This document shows, one piece after another, positions 17,166 through 25,186 of a DNA stretch of 64,000 bases (positions are counted from its first letter, which is position 1; each line of letters opens with the position of its first letter). Source of the DNA: Prolixibacter denitrificans (GTDB lineage Bacteria; Bacteroidota; Bacteroidia; Bacteroidales; Prolixibacteraceae). The notes below the pieces were generated by a model. That model worked only from the letters and a program-made list of their open reading frames with translations. It was not told the DNA's origin and searched no databases. The translations under genes and the position numbers were made by a program. The stretch spans positions 1 to 64,000 of the forward strand of contig NZ_PYGC01000003.1 in the NCBI RefSeq assembly GCF_003014495.1, given 5' to 3'.

Positions 17166-17618
17166 TTATTTATCCGCAAACGGCTGTACAGGCGACCAAT
17201 GAGTCTGGATGATTTTCCAATTTCCATCCTCTTCGAGCCGGTACACTTCGGTACAATTCCATCGCGAGGCCTTTTCGCCCTGATACGACACCAAGTTAAA
17301 GGTTAGTACGGCCATTTTTTCCGTCGACTGAACCAATGGATGAAGCATCTCGTACCGGTCGACATGAATTTGTCCCTTTACCGGTTCGTAATACTTCGTG
17401 AGGGCTTCAATTCCGTTCAGCCGTTGCGGGAGTGGCGGATCGAAATACACCACATCGCTTGCCGACAGAGATAAGTAACCACTCGGATCGCCACTGTTCC
17501 ACTTTTCCAGCGCGGCTTTTTCCAAAGCGATAATTTTAGCCGACACACTATCGGCTGCATGTGCATAGGAACTGGTAACTAACATGATCAAAAGAAAGAT
17601 TAGTGTTTGTTTTTTCAT
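17166..17618 (-). CDS. Exported SnoaL/DUF4440-like protein
   Basis: A 150-residue protein with a signal peptide (MKKQTLIFLLIML, cut probably after AHA). The mature part is a single NTF2-like fold domain of the SnoaL/DUF4440 kind: helix ALEKAALEKWNSGDPSGYLSL, then DVVYFDPPLP, GIEALTKYYEPV, and closing strands TEVYRLEEDGNWKIIQTHWSPV. Such periplasmic members are common in Bacteroidota and are rarely characterised; a binding or isomerase role is possible. It is a single-gene unit: the AraC regulator gene ends upstream at 17,694 and a strong terminator follows. Confidence 0.75.
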   Translation of the reverse strand: MKKQTLIFLLIMLVTSSYAHAADSVSAKIIALEKAALEKWNSGDPSGYLSLSASDVVYFDPPLPQRLNGIEALTKYYEPVKGQIHVDRYEMLHPLVQSTEKMAVLTFNLVSYQGEKASRWNCTEVYRLEEDGNWKIIQTHWSPVQPFADK

Positions 17619-17693
17619 GAGAAATCGTTTTTGAATAGTTCAAAGGTAGTGAGGACCTGAACTGTTTCCCAAGAGCAAACAAAGGGCAAAATG

Positions 17694-18560
17694 TCACTTT
17701 TCGCGGATTTCCTTCTTCCGGAAACGGAGGGGTGTCGTATCGGTACTTTTGCTAAATGCCCGAACGAAATAGTTCGTACTCGCGTAGTTTAAGTGGGCAG
17801 CTATTTCATCGACGGTCATGGCTGTATACATTAGCAGGCGCTTTGCTTCCAGCATGGTGCGATGCAATATGTGCTGCTTGGCGCTGGTGCCCGTTTGCTT
17901 CTTCACCAAATCGTTGAGATGCCCCGGTGTGATGTGCAATTGTTCGGCGTAGTAATCGACCGAACGGCTATTGAGGTAGTGGATATTGACCAATTGGATG
18001 AAGGCATCGACATACCGGTTACCCGGTTTGGAGGCCAACAACGGGTTTTGCGCCAGGCAAATCCGGTTCAATAACATGAGCGTCTGGTACAGCAACGCCC
18101 GCAGGATATGCTGGTCTTTGGTCTGGTACCGGCTCATCTCATCTCTGATGTTCTGCATCAGCCGGGTTAACTGACTGAATTCGCCGGAGGCCGGATCCAA
18201 CGCCACAGCAGCTCCACTGCAGTTGAAACATGAGAGTTTTTTCACAAACTGCGAATCGTTGAAGAACGCGCACAGGAATTCTTCTTCAAATATCAGGGCA
18301 TAACCTTCCGGGATGCGGTTATACTGCCAGCTACGCACCTGTCCCGGGGCCGAAAAGAAAATGCGACCGCGTTCAACCGGTTGTGTATTGTTGTCGATGC
18401 TGAATGTTCCCTCGCCGTCCAGGATAAGTGTCACATCATAGTAGTCGAGGCGATGGGTCGGATCCTCCAAAAGATACGGCTCCAGACTTTCCAGCCGGAT
18501 CAGGTCGATGAGTAACTCTTCGCCATACTTGGTCTTATGGAAATGGTATTGTTTCATCAT
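17694..18560 (-). CDS. AraC-family transcriptional regulator
   Basis: A 288-residue regulator. The N-terminal half is a cupin-like sensing domain (LDYYDVTLILDGEGTFSIDNN, GRIFFSAPGQVRSW). The C-terminal 100 residues hold two helix-turn-helix motifs of the AraC/XylS type: VDYYAEQLHITPGHLNDLVK and VDEIAAHLNYASTNYFVRAF, ending TPLRFRK. Two adjacent methionines could start it. It probably responds to a small molecule and may control its neighbours: the downstream DUF4440-like gene on the same strand is 75 bases away. The signal is unknown. Confidence 0.88.
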   Translation of the reverse strand: MMKQYHFHKTKYGEELLIDLIRLESLEPYLLEDPTHRLDYYDVTLILDGEGTFSIDNNTQPVERGRIFFSAPGQVRSWQYNRIPEGYALIFEEEFLCAFFNDSQFVKKLSCFNCSGAAVALDPASGEFSQLTRLMQNIRDEMSRYQTKDQHILRALLYQTLMLLNRICLAQNPLLASKPGNRYVDAFIQLVNIHYLNSRSVDYYAEQLHITPGHLNDLVKKQTGTSAKQHILHRTMLEAKRLLMYTAMTVDEIAAHLNYASTNYFVRAFSKSTDTTPLRFRKKEIREK

Positions 18561-18591
18561 CTCATTTGCCTCACATTCAGCATCCGAAAAT

Positions 18592-18620
18592 TAAAAAACG
18601 GTCAGGAAATGTCCTAACCC
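18592..18620 (-). terminator. Rho-independent terminator after the Bax inhibitor-1 gene
   Basis: On the minus strand GGTTAGGA and TCCTGACC pair (one G-T wobble) around CATT, followed by GTTTTTT. It lies 25 bases after the stop of the BI-1 family gene. Confidence 0.7.
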
Positions 18621-18644
18621 TTTTACCGAATATCTGAATATCCT

Positions 18645-19343
18645 TTATCTTCTTCGTCCGAACAACCGCAGCAGGAGCAGGAACAGGTTAATGAAATCGA
18701 GATACAGGATGAGTGCCCCGACAATGGCTTCCTTCTTATCCTCTTCGGTTCCTTCGTTCCCGATGACGTTCATCTTTTTAATCTTCTGCGTATCGTAAGC
18801 CGTCAGTCCCACGAAAATCAGCACACCGGCGTAGGTGGTAAACCAGTACAGGGCCGGACTATGAAAAAACATGTTGACCACCGAGGCAATGATGACCCCG
18901 ATGAGCCCCATGAACAACAGGCTGCCCCAGCGGGTCAAATCGCTTTTAGTGAAGTACCCGTAGGCGCTCATCGCCGCGAAGGTACCGGCTGTGATGAAGA
19001 ACGTCGATGCGATGGAACCAGCCGTGTACAACAGGAAAATCACCGAAAAGGTCAGCCCGTTTAACACGGAATAGAGCACAAACACCAGCGTGGCGGTTTG
19101 CGCCGACATCTTCTGAATCCATCCCACCAAGTAACCGACCATCAGGAACTCGCCGATAATCAATCCGAAGAACAACATCTGGTTCTGAACAATCATCCGC
19201 ACGATATCCACATGCATGGCTGTCCACATGGCGACCGCCCCGGTCACCAGCAGGGCGAATGACATCCAGCTGTATACTTTTACGAAGAACCGTTGCGTTT
19301 CGGCCAACGCCTCTTCCCTCGAAATTCCAATGTAATTGTCCAT
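18645..19343 (-). CDS. Bax inhibitor-1/YccA family membrane protein
   Basis: A 232-residue protein with seven membrane segments, a member of the Bax inhibitor-1 family. Recognisable features are the N-terminal cytoplasmic stretch EEALAETQRFFVKVYSWM, GLTAYDTQKIKKM near residue 180, and the closing DFINLFLLLLRLFG followed by a basic tail. Bacterial members act as pH-dependent calcium leak channels or affect FtsH protease (YccA). It is followed by a clear terminator and preceded by the RDD protein gene 67 bases away on the same strand. Confidence 0.92.
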   Translation of the reverse strand: MDNYIGISREEALAETQRFFVKVYSWMSFALLVTGAVAMWTAMHVDIVRMIVQNQMLFFGLIIGEFLMVGYLVGWIQKMSAQTATLVFVLYSVLNGLTFSVIFLLYTAGSIASTFFITAGTFAAMSAYGYFTKSDLTRWGSLLFMGLIGVIIASVVNMFFHSPALYWFTTYAGVLIFVGLTAYDTQKIKKMNVIGNEGTEEDKKEAIVGALILYLDFINLFLLLLRLFGRRR

Positions 19344-19410
19344 TCGTATTCTATTTGGTTAAATAATTCTCATTTGTCAATGCCGAAAATAGAAAAACGC
19401 CGGAAGAAAT

Positions 19411-20004
19411 CTATACGTTAATCACCCTTGTTTTCGACAGCGTATCGTGCCAGCCGGTTTTACTCTCCCCTAAAAAGGAAAAAGCTTCGAAAGGAATGAA
19501 ACGACACAGTGTGCGGATGAGGATGGTCTTAAAACCGGGTTGCTCCCCCTGCATATTAACGACCTTTGTCTTCGTGATGAATTTGGCAATGGACCTTCCG
19601 GTGGAATATTCAAAAATGACGTAGTAGATGGTGATCACCGTGTATGCCATGGCATAGTTTAATAGTACGTTTTCCTCTTCGAAAACAGAGAGTAATGATG
19701 GCGAAACGATGGACAAAAGGGACATAAAAAGCACGATGAATACCACACCAAAAACAATAAATAATACTGTATCCAGAAGGTAATTGGCGAACCGCTTGCT
19801 GAGACTGGCGGTGTTGAACAGGATATCTTTACGAACTTGTTCTGCCGCTCGTTTGGCTTTCAGTTCCGAATCTTCGGAATAGTGTTCGCAACTGTTTCCA
19901 AAGTTGGCGAGTTGGCTGGTCAGTCCGCAAACCAGCCCCAGCTGGCTGTCGAACTTCCGGTTTTGGCAAACCGTGCAAAATTTGAGGTGTTCTTCTCGTG
20001 TCAT
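19411..20004 (-). CDS. RDD-family membrane protein with N-terminal cysteines
   Basis: A 197-residue protein. The first 40 residues carry four cysteines (FCTVCQNRKF, VCGLTS, GNSCEHY) that could form a small zinc site. After a charged linker the RDD domain starts with SLSKRFANYLLDTVLF, where the Arg and Asp residues give the family its name. It contains two to three membrane segments and GRSIAKFITKTKVVN. RDD proteins are small membrane proteins, some acting as ion antiporters. The gene could be cotranscribed with the downstream BI-1 gene. Confidence 0.82.
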   Translation of the reverse strand: MTREEHLKFCTVCQNRKFDSQLGLVCGLTSQLANFGNSCEHYSEDSELKAKRAAEQVRKDILFNTASLSKRFANYLLDTVLFIVFGVVFIVLFMSLLSIVSPSLLSVFEEENVLLNYAMAYTVITIYYVIFEYSTGRSIAKFITKTKVVNMQGEQPGFKTILIRTLCRFIPFEAFSFLGESKTGWHDTLSKTRVINV

Positions 20005-20098
20005 GATGGATGTTATTTAGTTAGATGATTCTACTGTACAGACAAACTTGTCTTAACTAAAGCGGACTAATATCTATAAATTCAATTTCTCCAATGAA

Positions 20099-20809
20099 TT
20101 AGTTTTCACTGTACTTGCTAAAAAACCTAATCGTGAAAATTGCAAATACTGATTGAACAATAAAGTTGATTATATAGTTGATAATAGGCTTGCCGTGAAT
20201 GACAGGTATCAAACCCAATAAATATTGAAACAGCCAAACTAAACCAGCAGCCAGAACAAAGATAACCATGATTCCAAGCAGCGTATTTTTATCCAAATCA
20301 TCTATCCCAAATGGAGCAAACGGAAGTATCAATAATAATATCAAAAGCGCATAAGATGATGTAACAGTATGCCAAAACGGAGACCTCACCTTAATTTCAT
20401 TTTTCTCGTTATCTTGTTTTGTTTTTGGTGCGATGTGGTCAAATTTTTCACTATCAACTGTTTTTCCTTTATTTTTTAATGTATCGACAGAGATCGTATT
20501 CTGACTATATTGGTTTTGAGAAAATAAATTTAAAAAGAGAACGAAAATATTCTCTCTATCAACAATTCTTTTTTCAATATTGGAGAGGTAGACATCAAGC
20601 GTCTTATCAGAAAGTCCATTCTCTTTTAAGCTTTCGATCTTTTCAATCTGACTAATCTTCTGATTAGTGGAATAATAAAAAGTAAAACCCAGTAAATTGT
20701 TTACCAAAAGAAGTACAGCAAGGATTAAGAAAATCCCCAAAACTTTGGAGCTCGTTGAATAAGTCTTATCTGTAAAAAAGTGTATTAAACCGCTGAAAAA
20801 GTCCATCAA
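20099..20809 (-). CDS. AT-rich four-helix membrane protein next to DUF4062
   Basis: A 236-residue protein. One membrane helix lies near residues 22-45 (VLGIFLILAVLLLVNNLLGF). A coiled-coil-like charged segment follows (QISQIEKIESLKENGLSD, residues 50-90), then three more helices from about 145. I do not recognise a family. Base composition is markedly richer in A and T than the flanking genes, as is that of the DUF4062 gene upstream. The two are 66 bases apart on the same strand. This pairing, an intracellular sensor or effector with a membrane protein, is seen in phage-defence modules, but that role is only inferred. Confidence 0.6.
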   Translation of the reverse strand: MMDFFSGLIHFFTDKTYSTSSKVLGIFLILAVLLLVNNLLGFTFYYSTNQKISQIEKIESLKENGLSDKTLDVYLSNIEKRIVDRENIFVLFLNLFSQNQYSQNTISVDTLKNKGKTVDSEKFDHIAPKTKQDNEKNEIKVRSPFWHTVTSSYALLILLLILPFAPFGIDDLDKNTLLGIMVIFVLAAGLVWLFQYLLGLIPVIHGKPIINYIINFIVQSVFAIFTIRFFSKYSEN

Positions 20810-20875
20810 GAAAAATTAGATAGATCAATAATGAATGAGAGTACTTAACTAAAAAATATCATATAGCGTAATCGC

Positions 20876-21844
20876 CTAAAATGGCAGATCTTCATCGTCA
20901 TGTAATTCATTTTCATTATATACTATATATGAATCATGCCAATCAGATTTCTTCACAAATTTTAGCTTCCCTTCTTCATCAAATAGCGAGTTCGATATCT
21001 TGATTTCTATAAGATTCCGCTTAAATTCTTTGTTCCAGACCCAATACACTTCCTCCTCATCATCACTTTTCTCTAAACCATCCTTCTTAAAACCACGAGC
21101 AACTAACAAACGCCCCATATCTTCGACACCTTCGATATAAAAGTTGTATGGTATATCCAACAATGTTCTAAGATTCTCTACTAAAGGATGATTTATTGTT
21201 AATATTCGATTAATCTCTTCTGCTTGTCCTTTATTTTCATCACTTAAGTAATTAACCAATTTATTCAAAGTTTGGGCTGTTTTCTCTAGGTTTGAGATTA
21301 TACTAACTTCCTTTATCCTTGTCTGTTCTTCTAAAAATCTTTGAAATAATCCAGCAAATTGTTCTTTTAAATATTTTGTTATATCTGCTGCGGTTTCGAA
21401 TCCTTTAATATTATTATTTGTATTAAGTCCCTTAATTTCTTCTATAAATTTATATATTCTTTTATCATCTACATATCTAAACTTAACATCCGATTCTTTA
21501 TTTAATAAGTAAGTTTCATATTCAGAAAGTACATTCTTTTCGATAAAGACATATATCTGTTTACTTTCCTTCTGTGCCGTTTTTAACTCAAGTTGGGAGA
21601 TAGATGAATTATTTCTTCTTGATTCAGATCCAAAGCGACCTCCGACAATAGAAATCAAAATATCAACTCCTTTAATTTCTTTATAGCAATATTCTTCAAG
21701 TGCTTCCTCCTTTCCATATGGAATATCCCCTTCTTCATTCCTTACTGGTTCATAACCTAACCCCTCAATAAACATATCTAAGTCTGCCCGAACTTGCCTC
21801 AAATCATAAAATGTTGAACTAATAAATACTCTTGGTTTAGCCAT
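20876..21844 (-). CDS. DUF4062 domain protein, candidate defence effector
   Basis: A 322-residue protein. The N-terminus KPRVFISSTFYDLRQVRADLDMFIEGLGYEPV is the standard opening of DUF4062, a Rossmann-like domain related to TIR-type folds. VDILISIVGGRFGSES and SISQLELKTAQKESKQIYVF follow in the same domain (to about residue 105). The middle is charged and helical (IEEIKGLNT, FQRFLEEQTRIKEVS), and the C-terminal 90 residues look like a small alpha/beta domain rich in Asp and Glu. DUF4062 proteins occur in STAND and other stress or defence systems. The gene is AT-rich compared with its surroundings, which suggests transfer. It is first of two leftward genes. Confidence 0.82.
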   Translation of the reverse strand: MAKPRVFISSTFYDLRQVRADLDMFIEGLGYEPVRNEEGDIPYGKEEALEEYCYKEIKGVDILISIVGGRFGSESRRNNSSISQLELKTAQKESKQIYVFIEKNVLSEYETYLLNKESDVKFRYVDDKRIYKFIEEIKGLNTNNNIKGFETAADITKYLKEQFAGLFQRFLEEQTRIKEVSIISNLEKTAQTLNKLVNYLSDENKGQAEEINRILTINHPLVENLRTLLDIPYNFYIEGVEDMGRLLVARGFKKDGLEKSDDEEEVYWVWNKEFKRNLIEIKISNSLFDEEGKLKFVKKSDWHDSYIVYNENELHDDEDLPF

Positions 21845-22200
21845 AATTGATATCTTTAATTGTATCGAGAATCCTTTGCGATGCTCGTTCTTTCTATTTA
21901 TCGATTTTTAAATCTTTATTATTTCTCATTCGAAAATAACGCTCCTATCCAAACTCTTATTGTTCAACAACATGTTTAACAAAATCCCGTCAAAGGCGAT
22001 TTTCCATTCACATACCAGATCCGACCGTTCACGGAAGAAATCGGTACGTTCACGGAAGAAATCGAACTATTGAGAATGGGTATAAATTGAAAAAAGACCC
22101 TAGACGTTAGATTTTAGAGGAAAGACAAAAAAAGTTTCTGTTGTTACTGTAGTTTCTATTGTTCCTATTGTTGGTCGAGTTTCGGGTTGGCTTGATGGTG
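21845..22200. repeat. Intergenic region with three 21-bp units
   Basis: No gene is seen. Three 21-bp units start at 22,005, 22,026 and 22,047 (CATTCAC, CGTTCACGG, CGTTCACGG) and are followed at 22,068 by TATTGAGAATGGGTATAAAT. The same order and phase occur at 2825-2906. Further on are GT-rich stretches (TTGTTACTGTAGTTTC) and the start of the 41-bp array. Confidence 0.6.
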
Positions 22201-22465
22201 TTGGACGTACCTCCAAAGGTCATTTCGTTCGGGAGGTGTTGGACGTACCTCCACGCCTCTACTTTTTGCCGGGGAACGTTTGGACGAACCTCCAAAGCTT
22301 CACTTTTCAGTTCGGCACGGTTTGGACGTACCTCCAAGCCTTCACTTTTTGCCAGGGAGCGTTTGGACGAACCTCCAAAGCTCATTTTTCAGGTTGGCAA
22401 ACGTTGGGATAACTCCCAAGGGTCCACTTTTCGTCAGGGAGGGTTTGGGACAACTCCCACGGTGC
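22201..22465. repeat. Seven-unit 41-bp hairpin array
   Basis: Seven degenerate tandem units begin TTGGA or TTGGGA at 22,201, 22,239, 22,280, 22,322, 22,363, 22,404 and 22,445, with spacings of 38, 41, 42, 41, 41 and 41. Each starts with a small hairpin: TTGGA-CGTACC-TCCAA in the first five and TTGGGA-TAAC-TCCCAA in the sixth, a paired change in both arms. The rest of each unit contains a CACTTTT-like segment. Open frames across it are by-products of the near-42 period. The array lies just upstream of the GT2 gene. Confidence 0.8.
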
Positions 22466-22532
22466 CTGCCGCCCGGAACCGGATGATGGTTTGCCCATAA
22501 ATCGGTATATTCGGTACACACAGTCAAACCGC

Positions 22533-23285
22533 ATGCAATTATCGATCGTCATACCGGCCTACAACGAGGAAGAGGTGCTTCCCCGAACCCTCGAACGGAT
22601 TCAGGTGGCTGTCGGGGCGCAACACCTCCCGCAAGCGGAGTGGGAAATCATTGTGTGCGACAATAACTCCGACGACCGGACCGCGGAGCTAGCTTCGGGG
22701 CTGGGCGCCCGGGTGGTGACCGAACCGCACAACCAGATAGCGAGAGCGCGGAATACCGGCGCGGCCGCTGCTTCGGGGAAATGGCTGCTGTTTATCGATG
22801 CCGATACCTGGCCCGACGAGGCACTGATGAAGGACGTGCTGGCCATCATCGGCGAGGACCAGTTGATTGGCTGTGGATCGACGATCAGGATCGAGGGAGG
22901 CACTTTGTTCAACCGCCTCCGGATGGAACGCATCAACCCGGTGTTCCGGATCCTGAACATGAGCGGCGGCGCTTTCCTCCTCTGCCGGAGAGATGCCTTC
23001 GATGCCATCGGTGGCTTCAGCGAGAACCTCTATGCCCTGGAGGAGGTCGACCTGCAGTATCGCCTGAAGAAGTACGGGAGGTCACTACACAAAGGTTTCA
23101 AAGTACTCCACGCCCACCCGGTAGCCACCTCCGGACGCAAGGGCGAGATTCGTTTTTCGTCCATCCTGCGGATGATCGTTTCCAATTTCATGGCGATTAT
23201 CCTGTTTCTGCTCTATTTCATCCTCCCGAAGAAATACATCGGAAAAGTAGGCCGGAAGATGTTGGGGTATTGGTATAAACGTTAA
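22533..23285 (+). CDS. Family 2 glycosyltransferase
   Basis: A GT2 glycosyltransferase of about 250 residues. The start at MQLSIVIPAYNEEEVLPRTL (22,533) is chosen because it begins exactly with the family's first strand; the frame extends 14 codons upstream without support. The nucleotide-sugar site is visible in IVCDNNSDDRTAELA and the metal-binding motif in FIDADTWPDE. EEVDLQYRLKKYG carries the probable catalytic base region. The C-terminal 40 residues form one membrane segment (FMAIILFLLYFILP) and a basic tail, so it is membrane attached. No surface-polysaccharide operon surrounds it; the acceptor is unknown. Confidence 0.88.
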   Translation: MQLSIVIPAYNEEEVLPRTLERIQVAVGAQHLPQAEWEIIVCDNNSDDRTAELASGLGARVVTEPHNQIARARNTGAAAASGKWLLFIDADTWPDEALMKDVLAIIGEDQLIGCGSTIRIEGGTLFNRLRMERINPVFRILNMSGGAFLLCRRDAFDAIGGFSENLYALEEVDLQYRLKKYGRSLHKGFKVLHAHPVATSGRKGEIRFSSILRMIVSNFMAIILFLLYFILPKKYIGKVGRKMLGYWYKR

Positions 23286-23955
23286 GAGTTTCAGGTTAGA
23301 AAGGTTACAGGTTTCAGGTTTCAGGTTACAGGTTTAGCTTCGAGGTTGCAAATGTTCCTGTGGTTCTTGTTGTTGATGTTATTTCTATTGCTGGGCTGCA
23401 CTGGTGCTGTAGGGCCACGATATATCGTGGCTGTGCGTACCCCCTTATCAGGTTCGGCTTCGATGAAGGGCTTCTTCGTGTCCGCTGTGTAAAACTTAGT
23501 GTCCTTCGTGGTGAAAAATTAAACCACAATGAACACAAAGCAAGCACAAGTTCCACAAAGATATCGATGAATGAATGGCGGTCAATATGCGGTTTAGGGG
23601 ACGTTCTGTTCAACGCCGGCATGTGCGGCGCAGGAACGTTTCCTTTCCAATCCTGTTTCGAACGTGCGCCTCCTTCCTATGCGGGGCATTCGCTCCCGGG
23701 GCGGCGTCGTACCTCCTTGCCCCGGGCTATGGGCTTTCAGGCCTTCAGCCTGACGAACAACAGCAAGCTTACAGCACAACCTGAAACTTGAAACCTGAAA
23801 CACCGTTTCCATTGCGGGACTCATTTTTTGTCTGTAAAAAGTACAATATGTCCCTGTTTTTTGGGTGAAATGATTTATATTCATGCCGCGTTTTAAGCCT
23901 TTGGCGGAAAACATCGAGTTTAATCATCCTAATCAAAACACCACAAGCATTCAAC
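23286..23955. repeat. Repeat-rich intergenic region
   Basis: No gene is favoured. 23,285-23,345 is a run of TTTCAGG and GGTTACAGG motifs. 23,414-23,431 is a perfect 18-bp palindrome GCCACGATA/TATCGTGGC whose context (TGTAGGG...CTGTGCG) recalls the GTAGAGACG family. 23,440-23,560 is the uninterrupted copy of the repeat split by IS110 at 3.06/4.31 kb. 23,640-23,760 looks like a worn protein-like fragment common in Bacteroidota intergenic DNA. Confidence 0.6.
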
Positions 23956-25104
23956 ATGAATTCAACTAACAAGCACCTATCCACCTTTTCGGATTCCAAG
24001 AGCCACTATGAGATTCTCGACGGGCTGCGCGGCGTGGCCGCGGTGATGGTGGTCATCTTCCACTTTTTCGAAACCTTTAGCGGAGGTAACCACCTGAAGC
24101 AAATCATGAACCACGGCTACCTGGCGGTGGACTTTTTCTTTGTCCTTTCGGGATTTGTAATTGGTTATGCTTACGACGACCGTTGGGGCAAAATGACGTT
24201 AAAAGACTTTTTCAAGCGACGTCTGATCCGCCTTCACCCGATGATTATCATGGGGATGATTATCGGCGCCATCGGGTTTTATTTCAGCGCATCGCCCATC
24301 CTTTTCCCGGGGATTGCGAGTGTTCCCGTATGGAAGTTACTGCTGGTAATGCTCATCGGGTTTACCCTGCTGCCCGTACCGCCGTCACTCGAAATCAGGG
24401 GCTGGGGCGAGATGCATCCGCTGGATGGCCCGGCCTGGTCGCTCTTTTTCGAATACGTCGCCAACATTCTGTATGCGCTGTTCATCCGGAAATTCTCGAA
24501 GAAGGCGCTGGCTGTGCTGGTATTTCTGGCCGGCGCTGCGCTGATTCACCTGGCAGTTACCAGTCCCAACGGCGATGTGATTGGCGGCTGGTCGGTCAAC
24601 CCCGAACAGTTGCGGGTAGGTTTGACCCGTTTGATGTACCCGTTCTTTGCCGGACTGTTGTTGTCGCGCATCGCCCAACCAGGACGCATCAAATACGCGT
24701 TTCTGTGGGCCAGCCTGCTGGTTATCGTGGCCCTGTCGTTTCCGCGCGTGGGTGGAAGCGAGCACCTGTGGATGAACGGCCTGTACGATTCGCTGACCAT
24801 CATCTTCGTTTTCCCGCTGATTGTGTACATCGGCGCCAGCGGTAAAGTGACCGGGAAGTTTGCGACCAAAATCACGCGGTTCCTGGGCGACCTTTCGTAC
24901 CCGCTGTACATTACGCACTATCCGCTGATTTATATCTTTACCGCCTGGGTAGTCGACAACCAGGTACCCATGTCAAAAGCTTGGCCGGTGGGCGTGCTGA
25001 TGATTGTTTCGGCTATTGCCATTGCCTATGGTGCGTTGAAACTGTACGACGTGCCGGTAAGAAACTGGCTGGCCAAACGGTTTATGCACAAGACGGTGAA
25101 ATAA
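23956..25104 (+). CDS. Acyltransferase-3 family membrane protein
   Basis: A 382-residue integral membrane acyltransferase of the OafA/YrhL kind, with about ten membrane segments. The family opening YEILDGLRGVAAVMVVIFHFFE carries the conserved Arg and His. VDFFFVLSGFVIGYAYDDR and FFKRRLIRLHPMIIMG follow, and the late motif LGDLSYPLYITHYPLIY is typical. It would O-acylate a sugar or another membrane-associated acceptor. The preceding GT2 gene on the same strand is 670 bases away, so the two are probably separate units. A perfect palindrome follows 8 bases after its stop. Confidence 0.9.
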   Translation: MNSTNKHLSTFSDSKSHYEILDGLRGVAAVMVVIFHFFETFSGGNHLKQIMNHGYLAVDFFFVLSGFVIGYAYDDRWGKMTLKDFFKRRLIRLHPMIIMGMIIGAIGFYFSASPILFPGIASVPVWKLLLVMLIGFTLLPVPPSLEIRGWGEMHPLDGPAWSLFFEYVANILYALFIRKFSKKALAVLVFLAGAALIHLAVTSPNGDVIGGWSVNPEQLRVGLTRLMYPFFAGLLLSRIAQPGRIKYAFLWASLLVIVALSFPRVGGSEHLWMNGLYDSLTIIFVFPLIVYIGASGKVTGKFATKITRFLGDLSYPLYITHYPLIYIFTAWVVDNQVPMSKAWPVGVLMIVSAIAIAYGALKLYDVPVRNWLAKRFMHKTVK

Positions 25105-25111
25105 ACATATT

Positions 25112-25141
25112 GGTAGAGACGCGCTATAGCGCGTCTCTACC
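25112..25141. repeat. Dispersed palindrome between convergent genes
   Basis: A perfect 30-bp palindrome: arms GGTAGAGACG / CGTCTCTACC with core CGCTATAGCG. It lies 8 bases past the acyltransferase stop, in the gap before the oppositely directed sulfatase ends. It could serve as a hairpin for both transcripts although there is no T run. Confidence 0.85.
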
Positions 25142-25186
25142 ATTAGTGTGGATTATGTAATTGTTTATGAATCTGACAAGGGCCTT

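Noticed and set aside
22107-22527. Open frames on both strands across the 41-bp array
   Set aside because: The peptides are direct products of the near-42 bp repeat period (a 14-residue repeat), with the GT2 gene starting in another frame right after.
23360-23914. Frames in the gap ahead of the acyltransferase
   Set aside because: They lie on dispersed repeats; product sequences are arginine/serine rich with no homology that I can see.
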